Notes: a model not told the origin generated them from the sequence alone. A DNA stretch of 64,000 bases from JAFAXD01 sp963760435 (GCA_963760435.1 CAVXDE010000020.1:62001-126000); one strand, 5' to 3'; positions 44,477 through 52,336 are shown, numbered from the stretch's first letter. Translations and numbers: made by a program.

Positions 44477-45973
44477 TCAACAGCCGCGATAGATTGTTTT
44501 GATCTGCGTGTAGAACTCGAGTCCGGCGCGGCCCGACTCGCGAAACGTCGAGGTGCTCGAGCGCTTGAGCCCGCCGAACGGCGCGTTGATCAGGTTGCCG
44601 GTAGTCGTGCGGTTGATCTTCACGGTGCCGCTTCCGATGTCGCGCGCGAAGTCTTGCATGTAACGCGGGTTGCGCGTGGCGATCGCGGCCGACAGGCCAT
44701 ACTCGGTGTCATTGGCCTTGGCGATAGCGTCGGCGTAGCTCCTCACCTCGATGATGGCGATCACCGGTCCGAAGATTTCTTCGCGCGCGATGCGCATGTC
44801 CTGGGTGACGTCGGTGAAGATCGCCGGTGAGACGAAGAAGCCCCGGTCATACTCGGGCCCGCTGAGACGCTCGCCGCCGCAGAGGAGCGTCGCTTCACTC
44901 TTGCCGATCTCGATGTAGCGCAAGACCGTCTGCAACTGCCGCGCTGTCGCCAGCGGGCCGATCTCGGCGCCCGCCGTCATGCCGCTGCCGATCTTGAGCG
45001 CTTTGACCTTGGCGACGAGCTTTTCGACATATCGCGCCTTCACCTCCTGCATCACCAGCACCCGGCTCGTGCCGGTACAGGCTTGGCCGGTCAGCGACAG
45101 GCCGCCCTTGATGGTGAGATCGACCGCTTTGTCGAGATCGGCGTCCTCCATCACGATCAGCGGATTCTTGCCGCCGAGCTCCATCTGCAGCCGCGTAGTG
45201 AAAGGGACCGCGCCGTGGATCTGTTCGCCGGCGGCGGTCGATCCGGTGAATGAGATCGCGCGAATCGCCGGCGCCGCCGTGATGGCCGATCCGACCTCTT
45301 CGGCCGCGCCGGTGATGAGATTGAGAACGCCGGCCGGAATTCCGCCCGCCGCGAAGGCTTCAGCGAGGCGGACGCCGCTGAGCGGCGCGTCGGAAGAGGG
45401 CTTGAACACGACGGTGTTGCCGGCGATCAGCGCCGGCGCGATCTTCCGCGCTGGAATCGAAATTGGGAAGTTCCACGGCGTGATCACGGTGACGACACCA
45501 AGCGGCTCGCGCTGGGTGTAAACGACCATATCGGGATCATCATTCGGCAAGGTCTCGCCGCCGAACGAGAGGCCTTCGACCGCATAGAACCGCAGCGTCT
45601 GTGCGGAACGCAGGATCTCGTCTTTTGCGAGATTGAGAGACTTCCCTTGCTCGCGCGTCATCTCTTCGGCGAACCGTGTGGCATGCGCTTCCAGATAATC
45701 CGCTGCGCGCTCCAGGATCTTTGCCCGCTTGCCGATCGACGTCGCGCGCCAGGCCGGAAACGCGGTCGTCGCCGCATCGACAGCGACTTTCGCATCAGCC
45801 GCAGAGGACGCGGCAAACCGGCCGACGATGTCGGATGTGTCGGCGGGATTGAGATTATCGAATTGCGTGCCGCTCTGGCTCGCGACCCATTGGCCGCCGA
45901 TGTAGTTGCCGAATTCCGGGATCTGTGCGCGCGCCGTTTGCGCGCGCGCCAGCGTGACCGCTGTGTCCACCAT
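44477..45973 (-). CDS. NAD(P)-dependent aldehyde dehydrogenase
   Basis: A 498-residue aldehyde dehydrogenase. TPWNFPISIPARKIAPALIAGNTVVFKPSS, FTGSTAAGEQIHG (cofactor), catalytic Glu in MELGGKNPLIV, catalytic Cys in LTGQACTGTSRVLV, and EEIFGPVIAI are all in place. It oxidises an aldehyde to an acid; it resembles the ketoglutarate-semialdehyde / vanillin-type branch. AAGGATC precedes ATG 45973; a longer open frame upstream is antisense noise over the permease gene. It is the second gene of the operon that diverges from the diiron-oxygenase cluster. Confidence 0.9.
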   Translation of the reverse strand: MVDTAVTLARAQTARAQIPEFGNYIGGQWVASQSGTQFDNLNPADTSDIVGRFAASSAADAKVAVDAATTAFPAWRATSIGKRAKILERAADYLEAHATRFAEEMTREQGKSLNLAKDEILRSAQTLRFYAVEGLSFGGETLPNDDPDMVVYTQREPLGVVTVITPWNFPISIPARKIAPALIAGNTVVFKPSSDAPLSGVRLAEAFAAGGIPAGVLNLITGAAEEVGSAITAAPAIRAISFTGSTAAGEQIHGAVPFTTRLQMELGGKNPLIVMEDADLDKAVDLTIKGGLSLTGQACTGTSRVLVMQEVKARYVEKLVAKVKALKIGSGMTAGAEIGPLATARQLQTVLRYIEIGKSEATLLCGGERLSGPEYDRGFFVSPAIFTDVTQDMRIAREEIFGPVIAIIEVRSYADAIAKANDTEYGLSAAIATRNPRYMQDFARDIGSGTVKINRTTTGNLINAPFGGLKRSSTSTFRESGRAGLEFYTQIKTIYRGC

Positions 45974-45990
45974 TGAAAGAGATCCTTGTT

Positions 45991-47538
45991 CTAGTTGAAG
46001 ATCAGGACGGCGCAGATCGTGGACACCGCTAGTCCGATCAGCACCGGGATCAGGAGCGCGCGCACGATCTCGAACACGGGCACGCGGGCAAAGCCCGCCA
46101 CTGCAATCAGCGATGACCAGGCGATCAAGGTGCCGCCGCCGGTCCAGACCGAACCCATTTGCCCGACCGCCGCCAGGGTTGCCGGCGACAAATTGGCGCC
46201 CGGCGCAAGCGCACCCGACAGGGAGCCCGTCAGCGGCAGGCCGGCGAAGCCGGACCCGTCGATGCCGGTGATCATGCCGACGATCAGCACGCCGAATGCG
46301 ACCAGGACGTGGTTCTCCGGAATGAAGCTCTGGATGCTCTGAATCAGCTCGAACAGCAGGCTTGGCGCTTGCGCCGCGGGTACATTGAGGATTGACCCTG
46401 CCAGGTCGCCGCCGGCGCCGAGGAAGAAGAACCCGGCGATCGGCAACACCGATCCCATGGCGCGGAACGCGAACACGAAACCTTCGGTCACGTGGTCGGC
46501 GCTGGCGTCGAGCGACTTGTGTGGCCCGTTGGCGGCGAACGATGCGCAGATCATCAAGAGTGCGGCCACGCCGCCGACCAGCGCCGCGGCTTCGCCGCCC
46601 TTGAGATCGCGGCCGATGCCGACCTTGCTCAACACCATCAGGAGGATGACGCAAAAGAAGGCGAGGGGGGTGGCGACGGCAAAGAATTTCGACCAGCCGA
46701 TGCGGCGCTGCTCCATCGTCGACAGAGCCCTTTCGACTTGCGCGTCGGTGACGAACGGCTTGTCCTTGTCATAGCCGGTGGCACGGGCGATCTCGGCCTT
46801 GTCGAAGGTTCCTTCGGCTTCGATGCGCGCAAGCTCGCCATTGGTCGATTGCGCCTGCCAGCGCTCCAACAACAAATTGCTCGGTGCCGTGATGGTGTTG
46901 CGCAGTGAGAGATAGGCGAGCAGCAGCGCAATCCCGCCGGTGATCAGCGACAGCACCAGGGCCCGATCAGCGACCATCGCGGCGCTGACGCCGACGCCGG
47001 CGGCCTTGGCGCTGATCCCTGGCGCAACGCCGATCACATAGTCTGACGACAGCGCCATGCCCTGTCCGGCGATGGCGATCGCTACGGCACCGCCAAGCGC
47101 CGGGAGACCTGCAGCGATCGCCGCCGGCAGCAGCACCGCCGAGACCAGGGGCACGGCAGGCGTTGGCCAGAAGAACAGCGAGATCACATAGGTGACGCCT
47201 GCCAGCAATACGTAGGCGAGATGTCCGTTCTTCATGACTGCGCGAAACGGTTCGACCATGCGGATATCTGAGCGCAGACTTTTCAGCGCATTGAGCAGCG
47301 CGGTCATCAGCGCGATCACCAGGAAGATGTTGAACAGTTCCTTGGCGGCTGTGAAGCTCGCGTTGAAGACGCTCTCGAGCGCGGTCACTGGACTATGCGT
47401 CCAGGCAAACGCCACCAGTGCAGTCGCCAGAATGGACGGCACCACGACGTTGGCGCGCATGATCATGGTTGCCACGATCATCAGCACGCCGAGCAGGTAG
47501 ACCCAGTGCGCAGCACCAATCGTCACGTGCTCTGTCAT
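45991..47538 (-). CDS. Multi-pass membrane permease, substrate unknown
   Basis: A 515-residue integral membrane protein with about 11-12 hydrophobic segments. ISLFFWPTPAVPLVSAVLLPAAIAAGLPALGG and ITGIDGSGFAGLPLTGSLSGAL are conserved-looking re-entrant-type loops that recall ion-coupled carboxylate or gluconate transporters; I do not place it in a named family. A soluble loop of about 80 residues follows the sixth segment (LERWQAQSTNGELARIEAEG). GGAGAAGCG stands before ATG 47538; a longer upstream frame is spurious. First gene of its operon, with an operator-like palindrome 32 bases upstream. Confidence 0.8.
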   Translation of the reverse strand: MTEHVTIGAAHWVYLLGVLMIVATMIMRANVVVPSILATALVAFAWTHSPVTALESVFNASFTAAKELFNIFLVIALMTALLNALKSLRSDIRMVEPFRAVMKNGHLAYVLLAGVTYVISLFFWPTPAVPLVSAVLLPAAIAAGLPALGGAVAIAIAGQGMALSSDYVIGVAPGISAKAAGVGVSAAMVADRALVLSLITGGIALLLAYLSLRNTITAPSNLLLERWQAQSTNGELARIEAEGTFDKAEIARATGYDKDKPFVTDAQVERALSTMEQRRIGWSKFFAVATPLAFFCVILLMVLSKVGIGRDLKGGEAAALVGGVAALLMICASFAANGPHKSLDASADHVTEGFVFAFRAMGSVLPIAGFFFLGAGGDLAGSILNVPAAQAPSLLFELIQSIQSFIPENHVLVAFGVLIVGMITGIDGSGFAGLPLTGSLSGALAPGANLSPATLAAVGQMGSVWTGGGTLIAWSSLIAVAGFARVPVFEIVRALLIPVLIGLAVSTICAVLIFN

Positions 47539-47569
47539 CGCTTCTCCGTGGGCTTCGGCGCCGACGATG

Positions 47570-47586
47570 ATTGTATACGATATACA
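47570..47586. promoter_or_regulatory. Operator-like palindrome before the permease operon
   Basis: ATTGTATACGAT, overlapping a perfect inverted repeat TGTATA-N3-TATACA (47572-47586). It differs by one base from the site at 47699-47710. It lies about 32-48 bases upstream of the permease ATG on the minus strand, a position fit for repression by a GntR-type protein. Confidence 0.65.
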
Positions 47587-47683
47587 GTTTTGCAAGGCCC
47601 AAAATTGCGCCACAGCGGCAAATAAGTGTGCAATGTTCTGGAATTTTAGGGTATTTGGGAATTTATATCTATCCTCAATCGGA

Positions 47684-47712
47684 TTGACATTCCGTATAAT
47701 TGTATACAATAT
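47684..47712 (+). promoter_or_regulatory. Promoter and operator before the diiron-oxygenase cluster
   Basis: A TTGACA -35 box at 47684-47689 is followed after 15 bases by TACAAT (47705-47710). That -10-like box lies inside a perfect 12-base palindrome, ATTGTATACAAT (47699-47710). The palindrome has the same core as the site before the divergent operon, and a bound repressor would cover the -10 region. Start codon 40 bases downstream. Confidence 0.65.
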
Positions 47713-47751
47713 TGTGGCTTGTAAGGAGCGATTGGACCAGGGAGCCCGACG

Positions 47752-48522
47752 ATGCCGCAATTGATGAACCACGTGGATTTCCGCACCGCCCTTGAGAACG
47801 CCATCAAGGGAAAAAGCGCCAACAAGGCGCCGTTCAGCATTGCCTGGGCCAGCGGCAAGCTCAGCCGCGCGCACCTCGCGCGCTGGGCCGAGAACCACTA
47901 CCACTATGTTGGCCCGTTCGCGGATTACCTCGCCTACATCTACGCCCACATGCCGGAACGCTACACCGACGCGAAGGATTTCCTGCTTGCCAACATGTAC
48001 GAGGAGGAGATCGGCGGGGATCGTCATACTGATTTGTTGATCCGCTTCGCCGAAGCCTGCGGGACGACAGGGGAGCGCGTCAAGAACCCGGACAACATGA
48101 CGCCGACCACGCGAGGGCTGCAAAGCTGGTGCTATGCGGTCGCCATGCGTGAGGATCCGATCGTCGCGGTGGCTGGGCTCGTGGTGGGCCTCGAGTTGCA
48201 GGTGCCCTCGATCTACCGCAAGCAGACCCCGACGTTGCGCGAGAAGTACAAATTCACCGATCATGAGGTCGAGTTTTTCGATCTGCACATCGTATCCGAT
48301 GAGATCCACGGCGAACGCGGTTATCAGATCGTGCTCGAGCACGCCAACACCGTCGAGCTGCAGCAGCAATGCCTGAAGATCTGCGAGGTTGGTGCGCAGA
48401 TGCGGCTCCTCTACACCACGGCGCTCTACTGGGATTATGTCGCCAAGGACATCCCGCTGTCCGAGTTGATGGAGGTCGAGAACAAGGTACCGGAGTTCCA
48501 GCGCGAGCTGCTGCAGGCCTGA
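47752..48522 (+). CDS. Heme-oxygenase-like diiron (TenA/PqqC-fold) redox enzyme
   Basis: A 256-residue all-helical protein of the 'iron-containing redox enzyme' (HDO) group. The full diiron ligand pattern is visible: Glu85 or Glu86 with His92 (EEEIGGDRH), Glu148 (GLELQVPS), and His179, Asp183/Glu184 and His186 (DLHIVSDEIHG). This matches oxygenases such as UndA, BesC or CADD rather than thiaminase TenA, which lacks the metal set. AGGGAG precedes ATG 47752. Ferredoxin genes follow directly and could deliver electrons. Expected chemistry: O2-dependent C-H or C-C cleavage of a small acid or amine; substrate unknown. Confidence 0.83.
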   Translation: MPQLMNHVDFRTALENAIKGKSANKAPFSIAWASGKLSRAHLARWAENHYHYVGPFADYLAYIYAHMPERYTDAKDFLLANMYEEEIGGDRHTDLLIRFAEACGTTGERVKNPDNMTPTTRGLQSWCYAVAMREDPIVAVAGLVVGLELQVPSIYRKQTPTLREKYKFTDHEVEFFDLHIVSDEIHGERGYQIVLEHANTVELQQQCLKICEVGAQMRLLYTTALYWDYVAKDIPLSELMEVENKVPEFQRELLQA

Positions 48523-48526
48523 TCCA

Positions 48527-48874
48527 GTGCCGACGATCGTCCTGCATCGCGGCGGGCATGTGTTCGAAGGCGAGGTCAAGGAAAACACCAACCTCGTCGT
48601 GCGCGCCGGCATCAAGCAGTTTCCCTATCCCAATCTTCGCTACGGATGTGGAATGGGGAAATGCGCCAAATGCGCCTCGCGCATTCTCAAGGGCGGCGAG
48701 CACCTGCCGCCGCCCAACTGGAAGGAACGCGAGCGGCTCGGGCCGAAGCTCGAGGAAGGGTACCGCCTGGTCTGTCAGCTCTGGGTCAATCAGGATCTAG
48801 AACTGGCGCAGGACGATCAACCCTTGCAGCCTCTGACTTCGAGCCCCGCCGTCCCGTCCGCCGGAACGACGTAG
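48527..48874 (+). CDS. [2Fe-2S] ferredoxin, plant type (first)
   Basis: A 115-residue ferredoxin with cysteines 41, 46, 49 and 83 (CGMGKCAKC...VCQLW), the CX4CX2C...C plant-type pattern. The N-terminal strand is IVLHRGGHVFEGEV, and an unusual insert of about 20 residues (LPPPNWKERERLGPKLEEG) lies between Cys49 and Cys83. The start is GTG at 48527, four bases after the diiron-enzyme stop, so translation is coupled. Likely electron carrier for that enzyme (inference). Confidence 0.87.
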   Translation: MPTIVLHRGGHVFEGEVKENTNLVVRAGIKQFPYPNLRYGCGMGKCAKCASRILKGGEHLPPPNWKERERLGPKLEEGYRLVCQLWVNQDLELAQDDQPLQPLTSSPAVPSAGTT

Positions 48875-48885
48875 AGGACGTTAGC

Positions 48886-49191
48886 ATGTACGTCATCCTG
48901 ACCAGCAAGCCGGGAAATTTTCGCACCGAGATCCGCGGCGGGTTGCGGCCGCTGCAAGCCTACGACTATCTGTTCTACGGTCAGAAGAAAGCGCATTTCG
49001 TCATCGCCGAATTGCTGGAAGACACCAAGATCCGGGTGATTGAAGAAGGAACATCGATCATCAACGACGTCCCCTCGAAGTTCTTCGAGAAATTCGAGTT
49101 TGTGGAGCGCGCGTTCGCCGAGCTCGAGCACCTCACGCGCTTTGGCAGCGTCGAGGCAAAGCTCGAGAAGGTCCCACTGAACGGTGGTTGA
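48886..49191 (+). CDS. Small conserved-looking protein between two ferredoxin genes
   Basis: A 101-residue soluble protein, ATG 48886, with AGAGGACG upstream. It begins MYVILTSKPGNFRTEI, then GLRPLQAYDYLFYGQKKAHFVIAEL and a charged, partly helical C-terminus (FFEKFEFVERAFAELEHL). I do not recognise a family. No cysteine pair, signal peptide or membrane segment. Its place between the two ferredoxin genes, with gaps of 11 and 19 bases, argues for a role as assembly or electron-transfer partner. Confidence 0.75.
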   Translation: MYVILTSKPGNFRTEIRGGLRPLQAYDYLFYGQKKAHFVIAELLEDTKIRVIEEGTSIINDVPSKFFEKFEFVERAFAELEHLTRFGSVEAKLEKVPLNGG

Positions 49192-49210
49192 TGGGCAGCA
49201 TGATCGCGCG

Positions 49211-49549
49211 ATGATCCAGGTCACGTTCATCACCAATAACGGCAAGGTCGTCACTGCCCCTGAGAACAGCAACCTGTTGCGCGTGTCGCTGCGCGAGCAG
49301 GGCGGAATTCCCTTCAAATGCGGCGGCGGCATCTGCGGCACCTGCAAATGCAAGATCGAGCAAGGGCTGGAGAATACCGACGCGATCAAACCGAAGGAGC
49401 GCAAGCACCTGTCCGATGAGCAATTCAAGGAAGGCTATCGCATGGCCTGCCAAACATTCATCAACGGCGATGTCAGCGTCTCCTGGCAGCCACGCACTGC
49501 TGCGGCGCCGGCCGCGTCGATGCCGGTCGAGTTGAATGAGGCGAATTGA
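49211..49549 (+). CDS. [2Fe-2S] ferredoxin, plant type (second)
   Basis: A 112-residue ferredoxin, cysteines 37, 42, 45 and 80 (CGGGICGTCKC...ACQTF), plant-type. LLRVSLREQGGIPFKC is the usual helix before the loop. The insert between Cys45 and Cys80 (LENTDAIKPKERKHLSDEQFKEG) is similar in place to that of the first ferredoxin, so the two are diverged paralogues. A C-terminal Ala/Pro-rich tail of about 25 residues follows. ATG 49211 chosen over a GTG nine codons upstream. Confidence 0.87.
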   Translation: MIQVTFITNNGKVVTAPENSNLLRVSLREQGGIPFKCGGGICGTCKCKIEQGLENTDAIKPKERKHLSDEQFKEGYRMACQTFINGDVSVSWQPRTAAAPAASMPVELNEAN

Positions 49550-49601
49550 CCGAATTTGGAGTTCGCACCATATAACTGATGACGTCGAGTTCCCTCTCAT
49601 T

Positions 49602-49705
49602 CGTCATCGCCGGGCTTGTCCCAGGGCTTGTCCCGGCGATCCCGATAACGGATGCACGGCCGTGCCTTCCTAAGCGAGATGGCCGCGACAAGCCCGGCCA
49701 TGACG
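49602..49705. repeat. Intergenic palindrome, family C
   Basis: Outer arms CGTCATCGCCGGGCTTGTC (49602-49620) and GACAAGCCCGGCCATGACG (49687-49705) are almost perfect complements; GGGCTTGTCCCGGCGATC is repeated inside. It lies before the GntR gene and produces a false 52-residue N-terminal extension of that reading frame. Confidence 0.8.
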
Positions 49706-49734
49706 AGCTTAAGGGGTTTGGGTACGAACAGAAA

Positions 49735-50496
49735 ATGGCTCCGCGGAACGAAACGACCAAGCTCGGTGACGACTATCCACCCTTGCACGGACGGGTGGTC
49801 GCTGCGTTGCGTGACGCCATCCTGAGCGGACGGTTCAAGCCGGGGGAGCGGCTGGTGGAGGAGCGGCTGGCGCAGGAATGGGGCGTCTCGCGCAATCCCG
49901 TGCGCGAGGCGATCCGCGTGCTGGCCTCGGAAGGGCTGGTCGAGGTTGCCGCGCGGCGCGGCGCTTCGGTGGCGAAAATGTCGGATCAGGAGGCGCGCGA
50001 GACGATCGAGTTGCGCGCGCTGCTGGAAGGTCACAACGCGCGGCTCGCCGCCCGCCGGCAGGACAAGGAAACCATCAAGCGCATCGAGAAAGTGTTGAAC
50101 AAGGGCACGCTCGCTGTCGCCAACGGCCAGTTTGACCAGCTCACCGACCTCAATCAGCAGTTTCACCAGGAGCTCGCTGCTGCGGGCCAGAACACAGTGC
50201 TGGGCGAGGTGCTCAAGAAGCTGCGCGAGCGCACCGCCATGTTGTTCTCACCCACGGATCCAGCGTACCAGGCGCGCAACTGGGATGAACACGCCGGCAT
50301 TCTGCGCGCCATCATCGCGGGGGATGAGCGCGTCGCAGCGACACTCGCCGCCGAGCACGTGATGCACGCTGGTTCGGATTATCTGCTGGGACTCGATGCC
50401 GGGGACGAGATTTCGCGCTTCGTGCTCAAGTCCAACGGCAATTCCAATGCGCTGCCACCTGCGAATGGGCGCGGAGTGCGCGCGGCAAAGCGCTGA
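49735..50496 (+). CDS. GntR-family regulator with FCD domain
   Basis: A 253-residue regulator. Winged helix: LHGRVVAALRDAILSGRFKPGERLVEERLAQEWGVSRNPVREAIRVLASEGLVEV. FCD domain: ETIELRALLEGHNARLAARR, LNQQFHQELAAAG and WDEHAGILRAIIAGDE, with the metal-binding Asp/His residues. I chose MAPRNETTKL at 49735, because the longer frame is encoded by a palindromic repeat. It is the best candidate to bind the ATTGTATACRAT sites at 47570 and 47699, and a half-site at 50502 after its own stop. Confidence 0.88.
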   Translation: MAPRNETTKLGDDYPPLHGRVVAALRDAILSGRFKPGERLVEERLAQEWGVSRNPVREAIRVLASEGLVEVAARRGASVAKMSDQEARETIELRALLEGHNARLAARRQDKETIKRIEKVLNKGTLAVANGQFDQLTDLNQQFHQELAAAGQNTVLGEVLKKLRERTAMLFSPTDPAYQARNWDEHAGILRAIIAGDERVAATLAAEHVMHAGSDYLLGLDAGDEISRFVLKSNGNSNALPPANGRGVRAAKR

Positions 50497-50501
50497 GGAT
50501 C

Positions 50502-50509
50502 ATTGTATA
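50502..50509. promoter_or_regulatory. Half-site ATTGTATA before the third TTT gene
   Basis: Matches the left eight bases of the two palindromes at 47570 and 47699, then diverges (GTGG). It lies 37-45 bases upstream of the TTT receptor start. Weak on its own; suggestive together with the others. Confidence 0.35.
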
Positions 50510-50546
50510 GTGGGGCGTGCCTGCAACCCACGAGCCGCGATCCCGT

Positions 50547-51515
50547 ATGCATATCTCCCGTCGACATTGTCTGCGCCTTGCTGCCGGGCTGCCGGTATTC
50601 GCTCGGACCGCACGTGCGCAGGCCTATCCGACACGGCCGGTGCGCATCATCGTCGGGTTCGCGCCGGGCGGGGCGGCCGACATCACAGCGCGGTTGATCG
50701 CGCAGTGGCTCACCGATCAGCTCGGTCAGCAATTCATCGTGGAGAACCGGCCCGGCGCCGGCACCAACATCGGCACTGAAGCGGTGGTCAACGCGGCTCC
50801 CGATGGCTACACGCTGCTTCTCGTCAGTGTCGCGAACACCGTCAACGCGACGCTCTACGAGAAGCTTAATTTCGATTTCCTGCACGACATCGTGCCAGTT
50901 GCCGGATTGGTGCGCGGTCCGCTGGTGATGGACCTCGCGCTCTCCGTTTCGGCCAAGACCGTTCCCGAGTTCATCGCCTACGCCAGGGCCAATCCTGGCA
51001 AGATCAACATGGCGTCGGCCGGTAAGGGCACGCCGAGCCACATGGCGGGCGAGCTGTTCAAACTCTCGACCGGGCTTGATCTCGTGCACGTCCCCTACCG
51101 CGGCGCGGCGCCAGCGCTGACCGATGTGCTCGCCGGCCAGGTCCAGCTCCTGTTCGATAACCTGCCGACCTCGCTCGAGCACATCCGCGCCGGCAAAGTG
51201 CGCGCGCTCGCCGTGACGACGGCGGAGCGATCACCAGCCGTGCCGGACCTGCCGACTGTCGCCGAATTCGTGCCCGGCTATGAGGTCAGCTCGTGGTTCG
51301 GGGTTGGAGCGCCGCGCGGCACGCCCGCGGGGGTGATCGACAAGCTCAACAGCACGATCAATGATGGTCTTGCCGATCCGCGACTGCAGGCACGCATTGC
51401 CGAGATGGCGAGCGTGCCGATGCGGCTTTCGCCGGCGCAGTCCGCGACGCTCATCGTCGCGGAAACCGCCAAGTGGGCGAGGGTGGTCAAGCTATCCGGC
51501 GCGAGGGCGGATTGA
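50547..51515 (+). CDS. TTT (Bug-type) substrate-binding protein, Tat-like signal
   Basis: A 322-residue periplasmic receptor. From ATG 50547 the signal peptide holds a twin-arginine pattern (SRRHCLRLAAGLPVF) and ends near ARAQA. Then come YPTRPVRIIVGFAPGGAADITARLIAQWL, IVENRPGAGTNIGTEAVVNAAPDGYTLL and VPYRGAAPALTDVLAGQVQLLFDN. An in-frame GTG at 50517 is less likely. It overlaps the DUF1445 gene by one base (TGATG), so these are cotranscribed; the ligand may be that enzyme's substrate. Confidence 0.88.
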   Translation: MHISRRHCLRLAAGLPVFARTARAQAYPTRPVRIIVGFAPGGAADITARLIAQWLTDQLGQQFIVENRPGAGTNIGTEAVVNAAPDGYTLLLVSVANTVNATLYEKLNFDFLHDIVPVAGLVRGPLVMDLALSVSAKTVPEFIAYARANPGKINMASAGKGTPSHMAGELFKLSTGLDLVHVPYRGAAPALTDVLAGQVQLLFDNLPTSLEHIRAGKVRALAVTTAERSPAVPDLPTVAEFVPGYEVSSWFGVGAPRGTPAGVIDKLNSTINDGLADPRLQARIAEMASVPMRLSPAQSATLIVAETAKWARVVKLSGARAD

Positions 51516-52336
51516 TGAAGCCGCGGGCATCCGAGGATTATCAACAACTGCACAACGGCGCAGGTCCGGCGCTCGCGGCGCGTCTCGCCTGCCGCGGTGG
51601 CGCGCTGCGAGGATCTACCGCCGGCATCGCGCCCGGCTACGTGCAAGGCAATCTCGCGATCCTGCCGCAGCATCTGGCGAGCGACTTTCTGCGCTTCTGC
51701 CAGCTCAATCCTAAGCCATGTCCACTGATCGGCATCTCCGATCCCGGTGATCCTCGCCTGCCGGCGCTCGGCGAGGACCTCGATATCCGCACCGATCTCG
51801 CCGGCTACCGGGTGTGGCGTGACGGCGAGATCGTCGATGAGCCCGATGACGTACTCGCTTGGTGGCGCAATGATCTCGTCGCGTTTGTGCTCGGATGCTC
51901 GTTCTCCTTCGAGGAGGCGCTGGCGGCCGAAGAGATCCCCCTGCGCCATGTGGAGGAAGGGGTGCGCGTGCCGATGTATCGTACCAACATTGACTGCGCG
52001 CCGGCGGGACGTTTTTCCGGAAAGCTCGTGGTCTCGATGCGGCCACTGCGACCAGCCGATGCGATCCGTGCCGTGCAGATCACCTCGCGCTTCCCGGCGG
52101 TGCACGGGGCACCGGTGCACATCGGCTTGCCGCAGGCCATTGGTATCGTCGACGTCGTGCAGCCTGACTACGGAGATCCGGTCACCGTGCGCGACGATGA
52201 ACTCCCCGTATTCTGGGCCTGTGGTGTGACTCCGCAGTCGGTAATTGCCGCGGTCAAGCCGCCATTCGCCATCACTCACCAGCCGGGCTCCATGCTGGTA
52301 ACCGATATTCCGAACCGGCGGTTGGCGGCGTTTTGA
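51515..52336 (+). CDS. DUF1445 putative hydro-lyase (D-glutamate cyclase-like)
   Basis: A 273-residue protein of the DUF1445/YcsI family, annotated as putative hydro-lyase; one mammalian member is D-glutamate cyclase. Conserved blocks: GIAPGYVQGNLAILPQ, CPLIGISDPGDP, DLVAFVLGCSFSFEEAL, VPMYRTNIDC, GKLVVSMRPL, and a C-terminal FWACGVTPQ with AITHQPGSMLVTDI. Start ATG 51515 overlaps the TTT stop. It is probably cytoplasmic, acting on a hydroxy- or amino-acid brought in by the TTT system (inference). Confidence 0.87.
   Translation: MKPRASEDYQQLHNGAGPALAARLACRGGALRGSTAGIAPGYVQGNLAILPQHLASDFLRFCQLNPKPCPLIGISDPGDPRLPALGEDLDIRTDLAGYRVWRDGEIVDEPDDVLAWWRNDLVAFVLGCSFSFEEALAAEEIPLRHVEEGVRVPMYRTNIDCAPAGRFSGKLVVSMRPLRPADAIRAVQITSRFPAVHGAPVHIGLPQAIGIVDVVQPDYGDPVTVRDDELPVFWACGVTPQSVIAAVKPPFAITHQPGSMLVTDIPNRRLAAF

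Noticed and set aside
45974..46654. N-terminal extension of the aldehyde dehydrogenase frame
   Set aside because: It lies over the permease gene on the same strand in another frame, is basic low-complexity sequence, and a good ATG with ribosome site is at 45973.
47752..48522. Thiaminase TenA or PqqC as the identity of the diiron protein
   Set aside because: The full set of metal ligands and ferredoxin neighbours fit the diiron oxygenase branch; no thiamine or other pqq genes are adjacent.
47539..48615. N-terminal extension of the permease frame
   Set aside because: Antisense to the diiron enzyme gene; the hydrophobic protein begins at 47538 after GGAGAAG.
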